From: Clostridium sp. CAG:524
GTDB lineage: Bacteria; Bacillota_I; Bacilli_A; RF39; UBA660
Assembly (NCBI GenBank): GCA_000434555.1
Contig: FR880118.1
Span: forward strand, 148,013 to 212,012
Length of the DNA stretch: 64,000 nucleotides
Direction of reading: 5' to 3'
Position numbers and translations under genes: made by a program. Position 1 is the stretch's first letter; every line of letters starts with the position of its first letter. The notes beneath the pieces were generated by a model. It did no database searches, was not told the origin of the DNA, and saw nothing but the letters and a program-made list of their open reading frames with translations. Shown here in pieces: positions 28,190-37,170 of the stretch.

Positions 28190-29635
28190 TTACATAATTT
28201 TATCTATATCTATTTTAGAATAGTTATTTACATTATTAATAACTAAAGCATTAGTGGTAAGTAACATCATAGCTATAGAGAATGAATTATTTATTTCTTC
28301 CGTAACTACTTTATATGAATCTATTATGTTAGTAGTATCTATTTCACTTTTACCAGTATTTTCTAATATTTTATTATATGGACTTTTAAGTACTTCTTTG
28401 ATTAAAGTTGAAATGTTATCTGTACTTTTCATATCATTTGCAATATTTAAAAGAGTAACTCCACATCCTTTAACAACACCATATTTATAAGAATTAATCG
28501 CTGTATTAAGAGCATCTTCTATTCTTAATTTCTTATCAATTCTTTCTAGTTCAGTAAGACCATAACTATATATAATACCCATCTTACCATTTAAAGCAGA
28601 TATTCTTTTTTCTATAAATTCTTTTTCAAATTCAAATTCTTCTTCACTTAGTCTTACTTTTAGATAATTAATTCTTTCATTCAACTTATCTTTATTTACA
28701 CTATTATTTATTATAATTGTTTTATCTTTTTCTATAATAATTTCATTTACTATATTATTTTTATTAAATGAATTCGCATAGTATTTTATATCAGTTAATA
28801 CTTCTTTTGATCTATCACTCTTAAGTAATGTTTTTATTATATATATCTTATATTTAGATAGTTTATTATAATCATTTAAATCATTTAATATTTCATTTTC
28901 ATAATCATCACAAAATATAACAATATCTTTATTATTATTCATAAACATTTCTAAATCATTAATATTACTTATATATTCAAGAGTGTATACATAAGCATTA
29001 TATACATTTAATTTAGTTATATTTTCACCAATAGATCCTTCTATATGATAACCAAAGTCTAATTTCATTCCATTAATTATTTCATAAGTACATTTATCTA
29101 TTACTTTATCTTCAACTATTATATAGTTATCAAAGCCTATTTCATTAAATACATTTGATATAACATTACCTATTTCTTCACTTTTACTAGCTATCATAGA
29201 TACTTGCTTTATTTTATTTTTAGTATTACAATTTCTTTTTCGATTCTTTAACTCTTTTAATATTTCTTTTTTATATCTTTCTATTTCATGTGCTAAAGTA
29301 ATATTGTTTACTCCACTTTTTATTAATTCTAGTCCTTTTCTATATAATTCATATGTTAAAACTATTGTTGTAGTAGTGCCATCTCCGACTGTATCATTTG
29401 TTTTCTTAGCAGCTTCTTTTATAAGTGAAGCACCTATATTTTCTATTTCATCATCAAGTTCAATGGAAGATGCAATTGTTACACCATCATTTGTTATAAA
29501 TGGTTTACCATTATCTTTAGAGATTATTACATTTCTACCACTTGGTCCTAAAGTACAAGATACTGCTTCATATAATTTAGTAATACCACTAAGTATCTTA
29601 TCATTCATTTCATCATTAAATATTACATTGTTCAT
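28190..29635 (-). CDS. Divergent GroEL-like chaperonin
   Basis: A 481-aa group I chaperonin homologue. Equatorial motifs are intact: TLGPSGRNV, ITNDGVTIA, GDGTTTT (ATP/Mg binding) and LRIEDALN with the catalytic Asp. The apical domain is highly divergent, the usual VxGGG reads VKGCG, and the protein ends about 60 residues early without a Gly-Gly-Met tail. No groES lies next to it. GGAGGT is 6 nt before the ATG at 29635; a frame to 29662 is not needed. The ATG overlaps the stop of the DNA-metabolism gene (ATGA). It is likely a specialised paralogue rather than the housekeeping GroEL. Confidence 0.88.
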   Translation of the reverse strand: MNNVIFNDEMNDKILSGITKLYEAVSCTLGPSGRNVIISKDNGKPFITNDGVTIASSIELDDEIENIGASLIKEAAKKTNDTVGDGTTTTIVLTYELYRKGLELIKSGVNNITLAHEIERYKKEILKELKNRKRNCNTKNKIKQVSMIASKSEEIGNVISNVFNEIGFDNYIIVEDKVIDKCTYEIINGMKLDFGYHIEGSIGENITKLNVYNAYVYTLEYISNINDLEMFMNNNKDIVIFCDDYENEILNDLNDYNKLSKYKIYIIKTLLKSDRSKEVLTDIKYYANSFNKNNIVNEIIIEKDKTIIINNSVNKDKLNERINYLKVRLSEEEFEFEKEFIEKRISALNGKMGIIYSYGLTELERIDKKLRIEDALNTAINSYKYGVVKGCGVTLLNIANDMKSTDNISTLIKEVLKSPYNKILENTGKSEIDTTNIIDSYKVVTEEINNSFSIAMMLLTTNALVINNVNNYSKIDIDKIM

Positions 29636-30387
29636 ATATTTACCTCCAGTAAGTTTTTCCAATATTTTTTAGGCATAAAGTTTCTTTGACATCTTAAATT
29701 TTTTCTTTCTTTAATAGTTACTGCTTTTATAAATGATTTCCACATTTGTTCATACTCATCATTACTATTTTGAAAGTTCATATCTATATCTTCTACTACC
29801 TTTAAAATCTTTCTATCGTAAAATATTGCTTTATGTTTATTTTCATCAAATATAATCCATCTTTCATTAGGCAATCTATTTTTAAAATGACTTCCTAAAA
29901 GATATATTATATCGTTATCAGGATTTATTTTTGAAAAATATATTTCATTTTTAAGTTTAGTAAATCTCACAAATCCTTTAAATTTATGTGCTTCACTTCT
30001 AATATTTTTAACCATTTTATTAAATTTAGTCACTTCTACAAGTTCATTATGATAAATTATTTTATAACCATATTTATATGCATTAAATAAGTAATCATAT
30101 ATAATTATTGCTTTATCTTTATCATGTGATAAAAATGATATTAATATATTTTCATAAACAAAATCACTTATTTTATTTATTATTGATTCTTTTACTATAT
30201 CACTTTGTTCATAATTAGTTTCTATATATATTGGTGTATCTATTATATTATCTATATATTCTTTTTCACTATATATTTTTGATGGATAAGTATGACTTTT
30301 ATATGTTGCATATATTAATGTAAATAGTCCCTCTATTGTACCATCATATAAATATATATCATTAGTATGTTTAAAATTGTTCATCAT
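29632..30387 (-). CDS. TIGR03915/DUF4130-type DNA metabolism protein
   Basis: A 251-aa protein: IYLYDGTIEGLFTLIYATY at the start, then NKMVKNIRSEAHKFKGFVRF, and a C-terminal ERKNLRCQRNFMPKKYWKNL. This matches the family that accompanies the DNA-repair radical SAM protein and is sometimes fused to uracil-DNA glycosylase. Molecular role unknown. It overlaps the radical SAM gene by 17 nt upstream and the chaperonin gene by 4 nt downstream, so all three are coupled. Confidence 0.85.
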   Translation of the reverse strand: MMNNFKHTNDIYLYDGTIEGLFTLIYATYKSHTYPSKIYSEKEYIDNIIDTPIYIETNYEQSDIVKESIINKISDFVYENILISFLSHDKDKAIIIYDYLFNAYKYGYKIIYHNELVEVTKFNKMVKNIRSEAHKFKGFVRFTKLKNEIYFSKINPDNDIIYLLGSHFKNRLPNERWIIFDENKHKAIFYDRKILKVVEDIDMNFQNSNDEYEQMWKSFIKAVTIKERKNLRCQRNFMPKKYWKNLLEVNI

Positions 30388-31582
30388 GAAATAAACTTAA
30401 TTGTTTAATATTTCCTTCTAATAATATTTGTCTATAGATAATATCTTTTTTAAATACACCTGTCTTACTATAATATTTACCATCACATGTAATAAAGTAT
30501 TTTGCTCTTTTTAATACTACCCCTATTCTTTTTAGTGTATCAAAATCTAAGTGTGCTACTTTTCTTGTCATCATTATTCTTTTAGCAGATGTTACTCCTA
30601 TACCTGGAACTCTTAATATATCTTTATAGTCTGCTGTATTTATTTCTATTGGATAGTTATCAATATTATTAAGTGCATAGTTAGCTTTAGGATCAATAAG
30701 TAAGTTGAAGTTAGGATTCTTTGGCGTTAATAATTCTTTTGCCTTAAATCCATAGAAACGAAGTAACCAATCTGCTTGATATAGTCTATTCTCTCTTTTT
30801 AATGGTGGAGTCTTTATTGCTGGAAGATTTCTATCAACATTAACTGGTACATATGCTGAATAATATACTCTTTTTAAATCAAATTTATTATATAGTCCTT
30901 CAGTAAGATTTATTATTTGATAATCACTATCATCACTCGCACCTATTATCATTTGAGTTGATTGTCCTGCTGGTACAAACTTTCTATTGTTTTCTCTTTC
31001 ATTTTTAATTTCACTCATTGCTCCAAAGATATTATTACTCTTTTTATCAGGTGCTAGTAATTTTAAATTATTATTTGATGGTAATTCTATATTAGCACTC
31101 ATTCTATCACTTAATTTACCAAGTTCATCTATTAAGTATTTACTACTACCTGGTATACATTTAGTATGAATATATCCATTAAATTTATATTTCTTTCTAA
31201 GTAAATATATTGCCTCTATCATAAGTTTCATAGTGTAATCTGCATCTTTAATAATTGCTGAACTTAAGAATAGTCCTTCTATATAATTTCTTTTATAGAA
31301 ATTTATAGTTAAATTTGCTATTTCTTCGGGAGTTAATATTGCTCTTTTTATATTATTACTTTTTCTATTTATACAATATTTACAATCATACATACATGCA
31401 TTAGTCATTAATATTTTAAGTAATGATACACATCTTCCATCACTAGTAAAACTATGACATATACCACTTATATGGCCATTACCCATTCCACCTTCATTCT
31501 TTCTATTAGAACCACTTGAACTACAAGAAGCATCATATTTAGCACTTTCAGCAAGTATTGATAATTTTTCTTCTATATTCAT
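30371..31582 (-). CDS. Putative DNA modification/repair radical SAM protein
   Basis: A 403-aa member of the family TIGR03916. The iron-sulfur ligands are in CMYDCKYC (CxxxCxxC). The N-terminal ESAKYDASCSSSGSNRKN and the C-terminal helix-hairpin-helix ILRVPGIGVTSAKRI, which suggests DNA contact, are both characteristic. Reaction unknown; the family is predicted to act on DNA. GAGGTG precedes the ATG. It is the first gene of the three-gene operon ending with the GroEL-like protein. Confidence 0.9.
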   Translation of the reverse strand: MNIEEKLSILAESAKYDASCSSSGSNRKNEGGMGNGHISGICHSFTSDGRCVSLLKILMTNACMYDCKYCINRKSNNIKRAILTPEEIANLTINFYKRNYIEGLFLSSAIIKDADYTMKLMIEAIYLLRKKYKFNGYIHTKCIPGSSKYLIDELGKLSDRMSANIELPSNNNLKLLAPDKKSNNIFGAMSEIKNERENNRKFVPAGQSTQMIIGASDDSDYQIINLTEGLYNKFDLKRVYYSAYVPVNVDRNLPAIKTPPLKRENRLYQADWLLRFYGFKAKELLTPKNPNFNLLIDPKANYALNNIDNYPIEINTADYKDILRVPGIGVTSAKRIMMTRKVAHLDFDTLKRIGVVLKRAKYFITCDGKYYSKTGVFKKDIIYRQILLEGNIKQLSLFHDEQF

Positions 31583-31694
31583 AATGCACCTCTAATTCAT
31601 TTTAACATAAATAGATTATATATGCAAACAAATATTCGCTTTTTATAAAACTTATTTTTAATTTTTCCCACTTTAAAAGATTTTTCTATACAAT

Positions 31695-31722
31695 TAAAAA
31701 CCTAGAATATCAAAATCCTAGG
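31695..31722 (-). terminator. Terminator of the HD gene
   Basis: 7-bp stem 31701-31707/31716-31722 (one G-T pair) with a T run on the minus strand, about 90 nt downstream of the HD gene. The AT-rich 31600-31690 probably carries the promoter of the radical SAM operon. Confidence 0.65.
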
Positions 31723-31812
31723 CATAAAATATATTTCTTTAAAAACAATTATTTTTAATTCTTTATCTCAATTTAAATGTTAATTCTTTTCTTTATAAAA
31801 GAAGCACTAAAA

Positions 31813-32490
31813 TTATATAGTTTGATTTATATAATTTGAAATATCAATTTGTATATCATTAATCATAAATTTATAATTTATTTTTAAGTATTTAGATACT
31901 TTATATGGAACAGTAATTGCTTTAGGCCAATCTTTTAAAATTTCAACATCAAATGTATCATCTGTAGTGTATTTTATTATTAGTTCTTTATTTGAAATAT
32001 TTACATCAACTTTTTTAATCTTTTGTATTTCTTTATTCATTTTATCTTGTATACTAGAATTTATTGTTCTATGATATGTTACATCTAATTTATCTGCTAA
32101 AACTAGGCTTAATCCTATTAAAGATTGAATATTATTTCCTTTAGAATGATCAAGAATAGCTTGTCTTAAAGTATTTTCTTCATCTTGTGTGATATCATTT
32201 TTATCAATAAATCTAGTAAATATTTTGCTGCTCTCTATCGCATGATTAGTTTTATCTCCTTTTGATAAACCAATGTCGTGTAAAAGTGCTGCTGTCATTC
32301 CTAAATCTACCATTCTTTCATCAGCATTTAATTGTAATAAAATTGTTTTTACATATTCAGCCACTCTCTTATAGTGTCCTAAGCCATGTTCCCAATCCCA
32401 TTTACCATTTGTTATAAATTTAAAACTTTCAATTTGTTTTACAGTATCCAAATACAATTTACTATTTATTAATTTTTCATATAAAAGCAT
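31813..32490 (-). CDS. HD domain phosphohydrolase
   Basis: A 225-aa protein. WEHGLGHYKRVAEY (first His), LLHDIGLSKGD (HD), then LDHSKG and LADKLDVTY (later ligands) define a full HD metal site within residues 35-140. A small beta-rich C-terminal part follows. Substrate unknown; a nucleotide or phospho-ester is likely. GGTGAT is 5 nt before the ATG. It appears monocistronic. Confidence 0.85.
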   Translation of the reverse strand: MLLYEKLINSKLYLDTVKQIESFKFITNGKWDWEHGLGHYKRVAEYVKTILLQLNADERMVDLGMTAALLHDIGLSKGDKTNHAIESSKIFTRFIDKNDITQDEENTLRQAILDHSKGNNIQSLIGLSLVLADKLDVTYHRTINSSIQDKMNKEIQKIKKVDVNISNKELIIKYTTDDTFDVEILKDWPKAITVPYKVSKYLKINYKFMINDIQIDISNYINQTI

Positions 32491-32572
32491 AAAATCACCA
32501 TAATAATTATATCATACCTTTTTATTTTTACAAATATTCGTCCTTACATAAAAACAAAATGTAGTCTTTAAA

Positions 32573-33070
32573 CTACATTAATTTCATAAATATAATAACA
32601 AATAAAGTAAATATAATTATACTTATCATTATTGATATTATATTGATAATTGTATATTTTAATTTAGTAAATTTCTTTAACATTAAATTTATTAAGTTTG
32701 TTATCAAAATATAATTTGAACTAAATGTTATAATTGTAAGCAATATATCATAGTCTACTCCATACAAAGGACATAAATCTATAGAAGTACATGGTATATA
32801 TTTATATGTTAAATAATTAAATAAATATTTAAATAATATTGAAGATAATATAATAGTCACAAAAAGAATAACATCATTTACTATAATCTTTCTATCATAT
32901 TCCACTTTATTTCTTTTTATATGATAAATTAACATAAGTATTAAAAGTAAAAGTATATCTACTAATAAAGAATAATCTTTAAAATCTTTTACTATGTATC
33001 CAACTACTAACACTGAATAAAGTATTAAACTTATTAGTATTGTAATTAATATTCTTTTTAATATTTTCAT
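32573..33070 (-). CDS. Polytopic membrane protein, unknown
   Basis: A 165-aa protein with about five hydrophobic segments and only short loops; two cysteines lie in the loop CTSIDLCP. No family recognised. It overlaps the end of the DUF4236 gene by 4 nt, so it is translationally coupled with it. Confidence 0.7.
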   Translation of the reverse strand: MKILKRILITILISLILYSVLVVGYIVKDFKDYSLLVDILLLLILMLIYHIKRNKVEYDRKIIVNDVILFVTIILSSILFKYLFNYLTYKYIPCTSIDLCPLYGVDYDILLTIITFSSNYILITNLINLMLKKFTKLKYTIINIISIMISIIIFTLFVIIFMKLM

Positions 33071-33363
33071 TTTATATTGTCTGTAAATGATTTTGCTATA
33101 TCATCTACTATTTCATCAAATGTTTTATCTTTAATATTTTTGTTATCTTTTTCTATAGTTTTATCTTTACTTTTATCACTCTTACTTTCAGTAACATATG
33201 AAAGTCCTGTTCCTGGTAATGTTAATGTTTTTCTAGTTGTGCCTTTTGCTGTCTTACTTACTCTTACTCCTTTAGTGCCAACACTATATCCTATACCATT
33301 TTTACTTAAATTTACTTTTACTCCTTTACCTAAATTAATACTTTTTCTAAATCTTAGACCCAT
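33067..33363 (-). CDS. DUF4236 family protein
   Basis: A 98-aa protein starting MGLRFRKSINLGKGVKVNLS, then GIGYSVGTKGVRVSKTAKG and TLPGTGLSYV, the signature of DUF4236 (PF14020), followed by a Lys/Asp-rich tail. Function unknown; in other bacteria it often sits beside membrane proteins. The ATG at 33363 with AGGTG 7 nt upstream is preferred over the GTG just before. Confidence 0.85.
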   Translation of the reverse strand: MGLRFRKSINLGKGVKVNLSKNGIGYSVGTKGVRVSKTAKGTTRKTLTLPGTGLSYVTESKSDKSKDKTIEKDNKNIKDKTFDEIVDDIAKSFTDNIK

Positions 33364-33373
33364 CACTTATCAC

Positions 33374-33811
33374 CTACTTATTTTTTAATACATCTCTTAT
33401 TTCTTCTAATAAGACTACTTCATCACTCTTTTTAGGTTTTTCTTCTTTCTTTTCTTCTTTCTTATGTTTATCTAAGAACTTATTCATAATCTTAACTACC
33501 ATAAATATACAGAATGCTATTATTAAAAAGTTAATGACATTTTGTATGAAGTTACCATATTTAATAGTTGAATCTCCTACTTTAATAGTTAATTTTGTAA
33601 AATCATATCCTCCTATTAATACACCTATTAAAGGCATAATTATATCATTTACTAGTGAAGATACTATTGTACTAAAAGCACCACCTATAACAACACCAAC
33701 AGCTAAATCAATAACATTGCCTCTTTTAATAAAGGTTTTAAATTCTTCAAATAGTCCTTTTGACTTAGTCGCAAATTCTTTAATCTCTTTAATTTCTTTT
33801 TTATTTTTCAT
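33374..33811 (-). CDS. mscL: Large-conductance mechanosensitive channel MscL
   Basis: A membrane tension-gated pore that releases solutes on osmotic downshift. [23 protein letters not shown] is the family N-terminal helix and first membrane segment; the second segment is [19 protein letters not shown], with the cytoplasmic helix [14 protein letters not shown] at the end. 145 aa is normal. The start is taken at the ATG at 33811 with GGGAG upstream; an in-frame GTG at 33829 has no site. Confidence 0.94.
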   Translation of the reverse strand: MKNKKEIKEIKEFATKSKGLFEEFKTFIKRGNVIDLAVGVVIGGAFSTIVSSLVNDIIMPLIGVLIGGYDFTKLTIKVGDSTIKYGNFIQNVINFLIIAFCIFMVVKIMNKFLDKHKKEEKKEEKPKKSDEVVLLEEIRDVLKNK

Positions 33812-33853
33812 ACTACTCTTCTCTCCCACAAAAATTATAACATTTTTAAGATT

Positions 33854-34714
33854 TTAGGTAAACATTAATAATGAAGTTGCAATTACTATAATAATAATAC
33901 CTATTATTTGTTTTCTATTTAGTTTTTCTTTTAAAAATATTACAGATAATAATATAGTAACAACAATACTTAATTTTTCAATCGTGAATACTATACTTGT
34001 TTCACCATCTTTTAAGGAGGCAAAATAAAATAGCCATGATAAGGTATTAGTGATACCTGAATATATAACATATTTCATACTCTTTTTACTTATATCTTTT
34101 AAATAAACATATTTCTTTTTAAATATGACTATAAACATCAATATAATAAATACAATAACTGTCCTTATAAATGTTGCTAAAACGCTATCTATATTATTAA
34201 GTCCTATTTTACTTATTATAGTAGTAGTACTTGTAAATATAGCAGTTAATATTGAATAAAGTATCCACCTGTTATCTTTTTCATTAGTAGTCTTTTTATT
34301 AACCGTAAGAAGTGTTCCAATTAAAATAAGTGTTATTGATATAATTTTTATAATAGTAATCTTTTCATGAAGAAATATCATTGATAATATTAAAGTTAAT
34401 ATTATACTTGTCTTATCAATAGGTGTTACTTTAGATACATCACCTGTATCAAGTGCTTTAAAATAGAATATCCAAAGTAGTGTTGTTGATACACCAGATA
34501 GTATTAAAAATATAATTGTTTTTAATGATAAAGTTATTATTTGTAATAGTTTTCCAAAAAAAATTGTTGATATAAAAGAAAGAATTAATATTATAAAAGT
34601 TCTTATAGTTGTTATTAATATTGAATCTACTTTATTTAGCTTAGAAGAGTATGATGCTAAGATGGAAGTTAATCCTGAAAATATTGATGATACTAAAGCA
34701 TATATTATCCACAT
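33854..34714 (-). CDS. EamA/DMT family transporter
   Basis: A 286-aa protein with ten membrane segments arranged as two five-helix EamA repeats (residues about 3-137 and 150-286). Each repeat contains the related blocks LWIFYFKALDTGD and LSWLFYFASLKDGE and ends near IFLHEK/IFLKEK. It is a drug/metabolite-superfamily exporter; substrate unknown. The ATG at 34714 uses GGTGA 5 nt upstream. Confidence 0.88.
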   Translation of the reverse strand: MWIIYALVSSIFSGLTSILASYSSKLNKVDSILITTIRTFIILILSFISTIFFGKLLQIITLSLKTIIFLILSGVSTTLLWIFYFKALDTGDVSKVTPIDKTSIILTLILSMIFLHEKITIIKIISITLILIGTLLTVNKKTTNEKDNRWILYSILTAIFTSTTTIISKIGLNNIDSVLATFIRTVIVFIILMFIVIFKKKYVYLKDISKKSMKYVIYSGITNTLSWLFYFASLKDGETSIVFTIEKLSIVVTILLSVIFLKEKLNRKQIIGIIIIVIATSLLMFT

Positions 34715-34745
34715 GTTATTCACCATTATTATTATGATATTATTC

Positions 34746-34774
34746 TTGAAAAAAATGCTTAAAAGTGTTATAAT
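34746..34774 (+). promoter_or_regulatory. Promoter of the MraZ-like gene
   Basis: TTGAAA (34746-34751), 17-nt spacer, TATAAT (34769-34774), 30 bases before the ATG. Confidence 0.8.
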
Positions 34775-34803
34775 ATGCTTTAGTTTTGAAAAGGGGAATA
34801 ATT

Positions 34804-35235
34804 ATGTTTGGAGAAAAAATTATTTTAGGAAATGCTAAATGTAAGGTTGATACTAAAGGAAGAATCCTTTTACCAAAGTTTACATATTCAGAAAAAGATG
34901 ATGAAATAGTATTAAGTAGTGATGATAATGGTATTATATTACTTAATAATATAGTTTGTTTAAAAAGAAGAATTAATGAACTTGAAAAGAATATGTCTAG
35001 TGAAAGTGATGAAAGATTAATTAAGTCATTAAATGATAAACTTGAAAGACTATATTTTTCATGTATATCCGTGTCTAAAGTTGATAGTCAAAGAAGACTT
35101 ATTATACCAGTATCTACTAGAATGGAATATGATATTAATGATTCAGTTATTTTACAAGGATGTAAAGATCATTTAAAAATGTTTAATAGTGATGAATCAT
35201 ATCAAAATTATAAAATGATGATAAAACAACTTTAA
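34804..35235 (+). CDS. MraZ/AbrB-type transcription regulator
   Basis: A 143-aa protein with two swapped-hairpin half sites: VDTKGRILLPKF (about 15-26) and VDSQRRLIIPVSTR (about 98-111), the duplicated DxxGR motif of MraZ; the second reads DSQRR. MraZ binds repeats upstream of its own dcw operon. Here the gene stands alone with its own promoter and terminator, and the next gene is murE, not mraW. AAGGGGA gives the ATG at 34804; an upstream TTG at 34786 is rejected. It could be a MraZ paralogue or a relocated mraZ. Confidence 0.82.
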   Translation: MFGEKIILGNAKCKVDTKGRILLPKFTYSEKDDEIVLSSDDNGIILLNNIVCLKRRINELEKNMSSESDERLIKSLNDKLERLYFSCISVSKVDSQRRLIIPVSTRMEYDINDSVILQGCKDHLKMFNSDESYQNYKMMIKQL

Positions 35236-35248
35236 TGGTTGTTTTTTT
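35224..35248 (+). terminator. Terminator of the MraZ-like gene
   Basis: 6-bp stem 35225-35230/35238-35243 with a run of seven T; it overlaps the stop codon region. Confidence 0.75.
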
Positions 35249-35322
35249 GTGGATACTTGTGGAATAAAATATATTAATTATCTATATATTAATGATATAA
35301 TGTTATAGAAGGACGTGAAATA

Positions 35323-36684
35323 ATGTTTAAATATGAAAGTGATTCAAGAAAAGTAACTAAAGGTCAAACTTTTGTCGCTTTAAAAGGTATGACTGTTGAT
35401 GGTCATGATTTTATAGATAGTGCGATTAAAAATGGAGCTAGTCATATAATATGTGAAAAGGATATTGATGTAAGTGTTCCATATACTAAAGTAGAAAATA
35501 CAGATACTTATTTAAGAGAAATATTAAATAAAGAATATGGTAATGATATTAATAAAATGAAATTAATAGGTGTTACTGGTACTAATGGTAAAACTACTAG
35601 TTGTTATTTAATATATCAAATGCTTAATAATTTAGGTATTGATACAGCTTATATTGGTACACTTGGTTATTATCATAAAGATGATTTTATAGAACTTAAT
35701 AATACTACTCCAGATGTACTTACTATTTATAAACTACTTTATACCGCTTATGAAAGTGGTGCTAAAAGTGTTGTAATGGAAGTAAGTAGTCAAGCATTAT
35801 CTTATGATAGACTTACTAATATTAACTATTCTATTATTGGATTTACTAATCTTACTGAAGACCATCTTGATTATCATAAGACAATGGAAAACTATTTAAA
35901 TGCTAAATTGCTTATACTAGATCATTTAAAAGATGATGCTAAAATAATAGTTAATAGTGATGATCCTGTTCATGATAGATTTAAAAAAGAAGGACACAAG
36001 TTCATTACTTTTGGATTTAATGGTGATTATAAGATAAATAATTTTGATACTGGTGCTGCTGAAACTAAATTAAATTTCAGTTTTGATAACAAAGATTATG
36101 ATGTAGTTATTCCTCTTACTAGTAAATTCAATGTATATAATTATTTAACAATGTTATCAATTGTTCATGAATATGGAATTGATATTAATAAAATAATTAA
36201 AGAAACACCAAATCTAAAAGCACCTAAAGGAAGATGCGAAACATATAAAGTAAATCATGGCTATGCGATTGTTGACTATGCTCACACACCAGATGCGGTC
36301 GAAAAAGTAATAACTGCATACAATGAACTTAAGAAAGGAAAAGTCATAACAATAGTTGGCTGTGGTGGCGATAGAGATCCTAAAAAAAGACCTATCATGG
36401 GAAGTATTGCTACTGAACTATCTGATTATGTAATATTCTCTAATGATAATCCTAGAACAGAAAATCCAGAAGATATTATGAAAGATATTTTAGAAGGCGT
36501 TAAAAAAGATAACTATGAAGTTATTTTAGATAGACGTGAAGCAATCAAACATGGTATTGATATAATGAAACCAAATGATATACTTCTTATACTTGGTAAA
36601 GGTCATGAAAATTATCAAATCATTGGTAAAACTAAAATACATTTGGATGACGCAGAAGAAGTACTTAATTACAAATCAAATTAA
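35323..36684 (+). CDS. murE: UDP-MurNAc-tripeptide synthetase MurE
   Basis: An ATP-dependent ligase adding the third amino acid to the peptidoglycan stem. 453 aa. ATP loop GVTGTNGKTTSC (about residues 86-97), central-domain EVSSQAL and TNLTEDHLDYH, and the C-terminal motif DNPR near residue 372. DNPR is the signature of meso-diaminopimelate-adding enzymes, so this cell wall likely contains meso-DAP. The N-terminal domain is about 30 residues shorter than in E. coli. The ribosome binding site AGAAGGACG precedes the ATG. It stands outside any mur cluster. Confidence 0.95.
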   Translation: MFKYESDSRKVTKGQTFVALKGMTVDGHDFIDSAIKNGASHIICEKDIDVSVPYTKVENTDTYLREILNKEYGNDINKMKLIGVTGTNGKTTSCYLIYQMLNNLGIDTAYIGTLGYYHKDDFIELNNTTPDVLTIYKLLYTAYESGAKSVVMEVSSQALSYDRLTNINYSIIGFTNLTEDHLDYHKTMENYLNAKLLILDHLKDDAKIIVNSDDPVHDRFKKEGHKFITFGFNGDYKINNFDTGAAETKLNFSFDNKDYDVVIPLTSKFNVYNYLTMLSIVHEYGIDINKIIKETPNLKAPKGRCETYKVNHGYAIVDYAHTPDAVEKVITAYNELKKGKVITIVGCGGDRDPKKRPIMGSIATELSDYVIFSNDNPRTENPEDIMKDILEGVKKDNYEVILDRREAIKHGIDIMKPNDILLILGKGHENYQIIGKTKIHLDDAEEVLNYKSN

Positions 36685-36723
36685 TTCTTTTATAGAATTT
36701 AATCTTAAGATACATTTCTTAAT

Positions 36724-36775
36724 GATTGAAGGAGTATGTGCATAAGTATCAGCATATTATTCTTTCAATCTTTTT
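36724..36775 (+). terminator. Terminator of murE
   Basis: 7-bp outer stem 36724-36730/36764-36770 with inner pairing (36736-36741/36752-36757), followed by five T. The rest of 36776-37036 contains a further imperfect hairpin (about 36806-36838) and a repeated TTAAAGTTTTTAG (about 36838 and 36869) but no convincing long gene. Confidence 0.65.
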
Positions 36776-37036
36776 ATTATTTTAGATATAATTATTTTTA
36801 TATGAAAAGAAAGCGATTAATATTAATCATTAACCGCTTAAAGTTTTTAGAAATGTGTATGTTATCTTTAAAGTTTTTAGTTTTACATTAATTTTCTTAT
36901 ATCTTATATCTTTTTTATATCTATATGCATTCCTCCTTCACTGTCTTTAATGATACTATTCATTTGTTAAAGAATTGTGAAAAGTTAATATAATTTACGT
37001 AAAATATATGATATATTATTTGTAGATGGTAGATAT

Positions 37037-37096
37037 ATGAAGAAATTAAACTATAAAAAGATTTTAATAATGATATTATTAGTGATATTACTTTGA
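37037..37096 (+). CDS. Possible 19-aa hydrophobic peptide
   Basis: A frame of MKKLNYKKI followed by ten mostly Ile/Leu/Val/Met residues, the size and composition of a single membrane helix. The ribosome binding site is weak (GATGGT). A strong terminator follows at 37137. It may be a small membrane peptide or chance in AT-rich DNA. Confidence 0.25.
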   Translation: MKKLNYKKILIMILLVILL

Positions 37097-37136
37097 CTAA
37101 ACGTATAAATTATATATAAATTAATATATTTTAAAA

Positions 37137-37167
37137 GATGTAGATTAAATTTTTCTACATCTTTTTT
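37137..37167. terminator. Bidirectional terminator
   Basis: 8-bp stem 37137-37144/37154-37161 with T run 37162-37167 on the plus strand and a T-rich tract on the minus strand; it ends the phosphoketolase gene. Confidence 0.75.
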
Positions 37168-37170
37168 ATT

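Noticed and set aside
28190..30387. groES gene next to the GroEL-like gene
   Set aside because: No frame of about 95 aa with GroES motifs is present; the upstream gene is the TIGR03915-type protein and downstream DNA leads to the HD gene.
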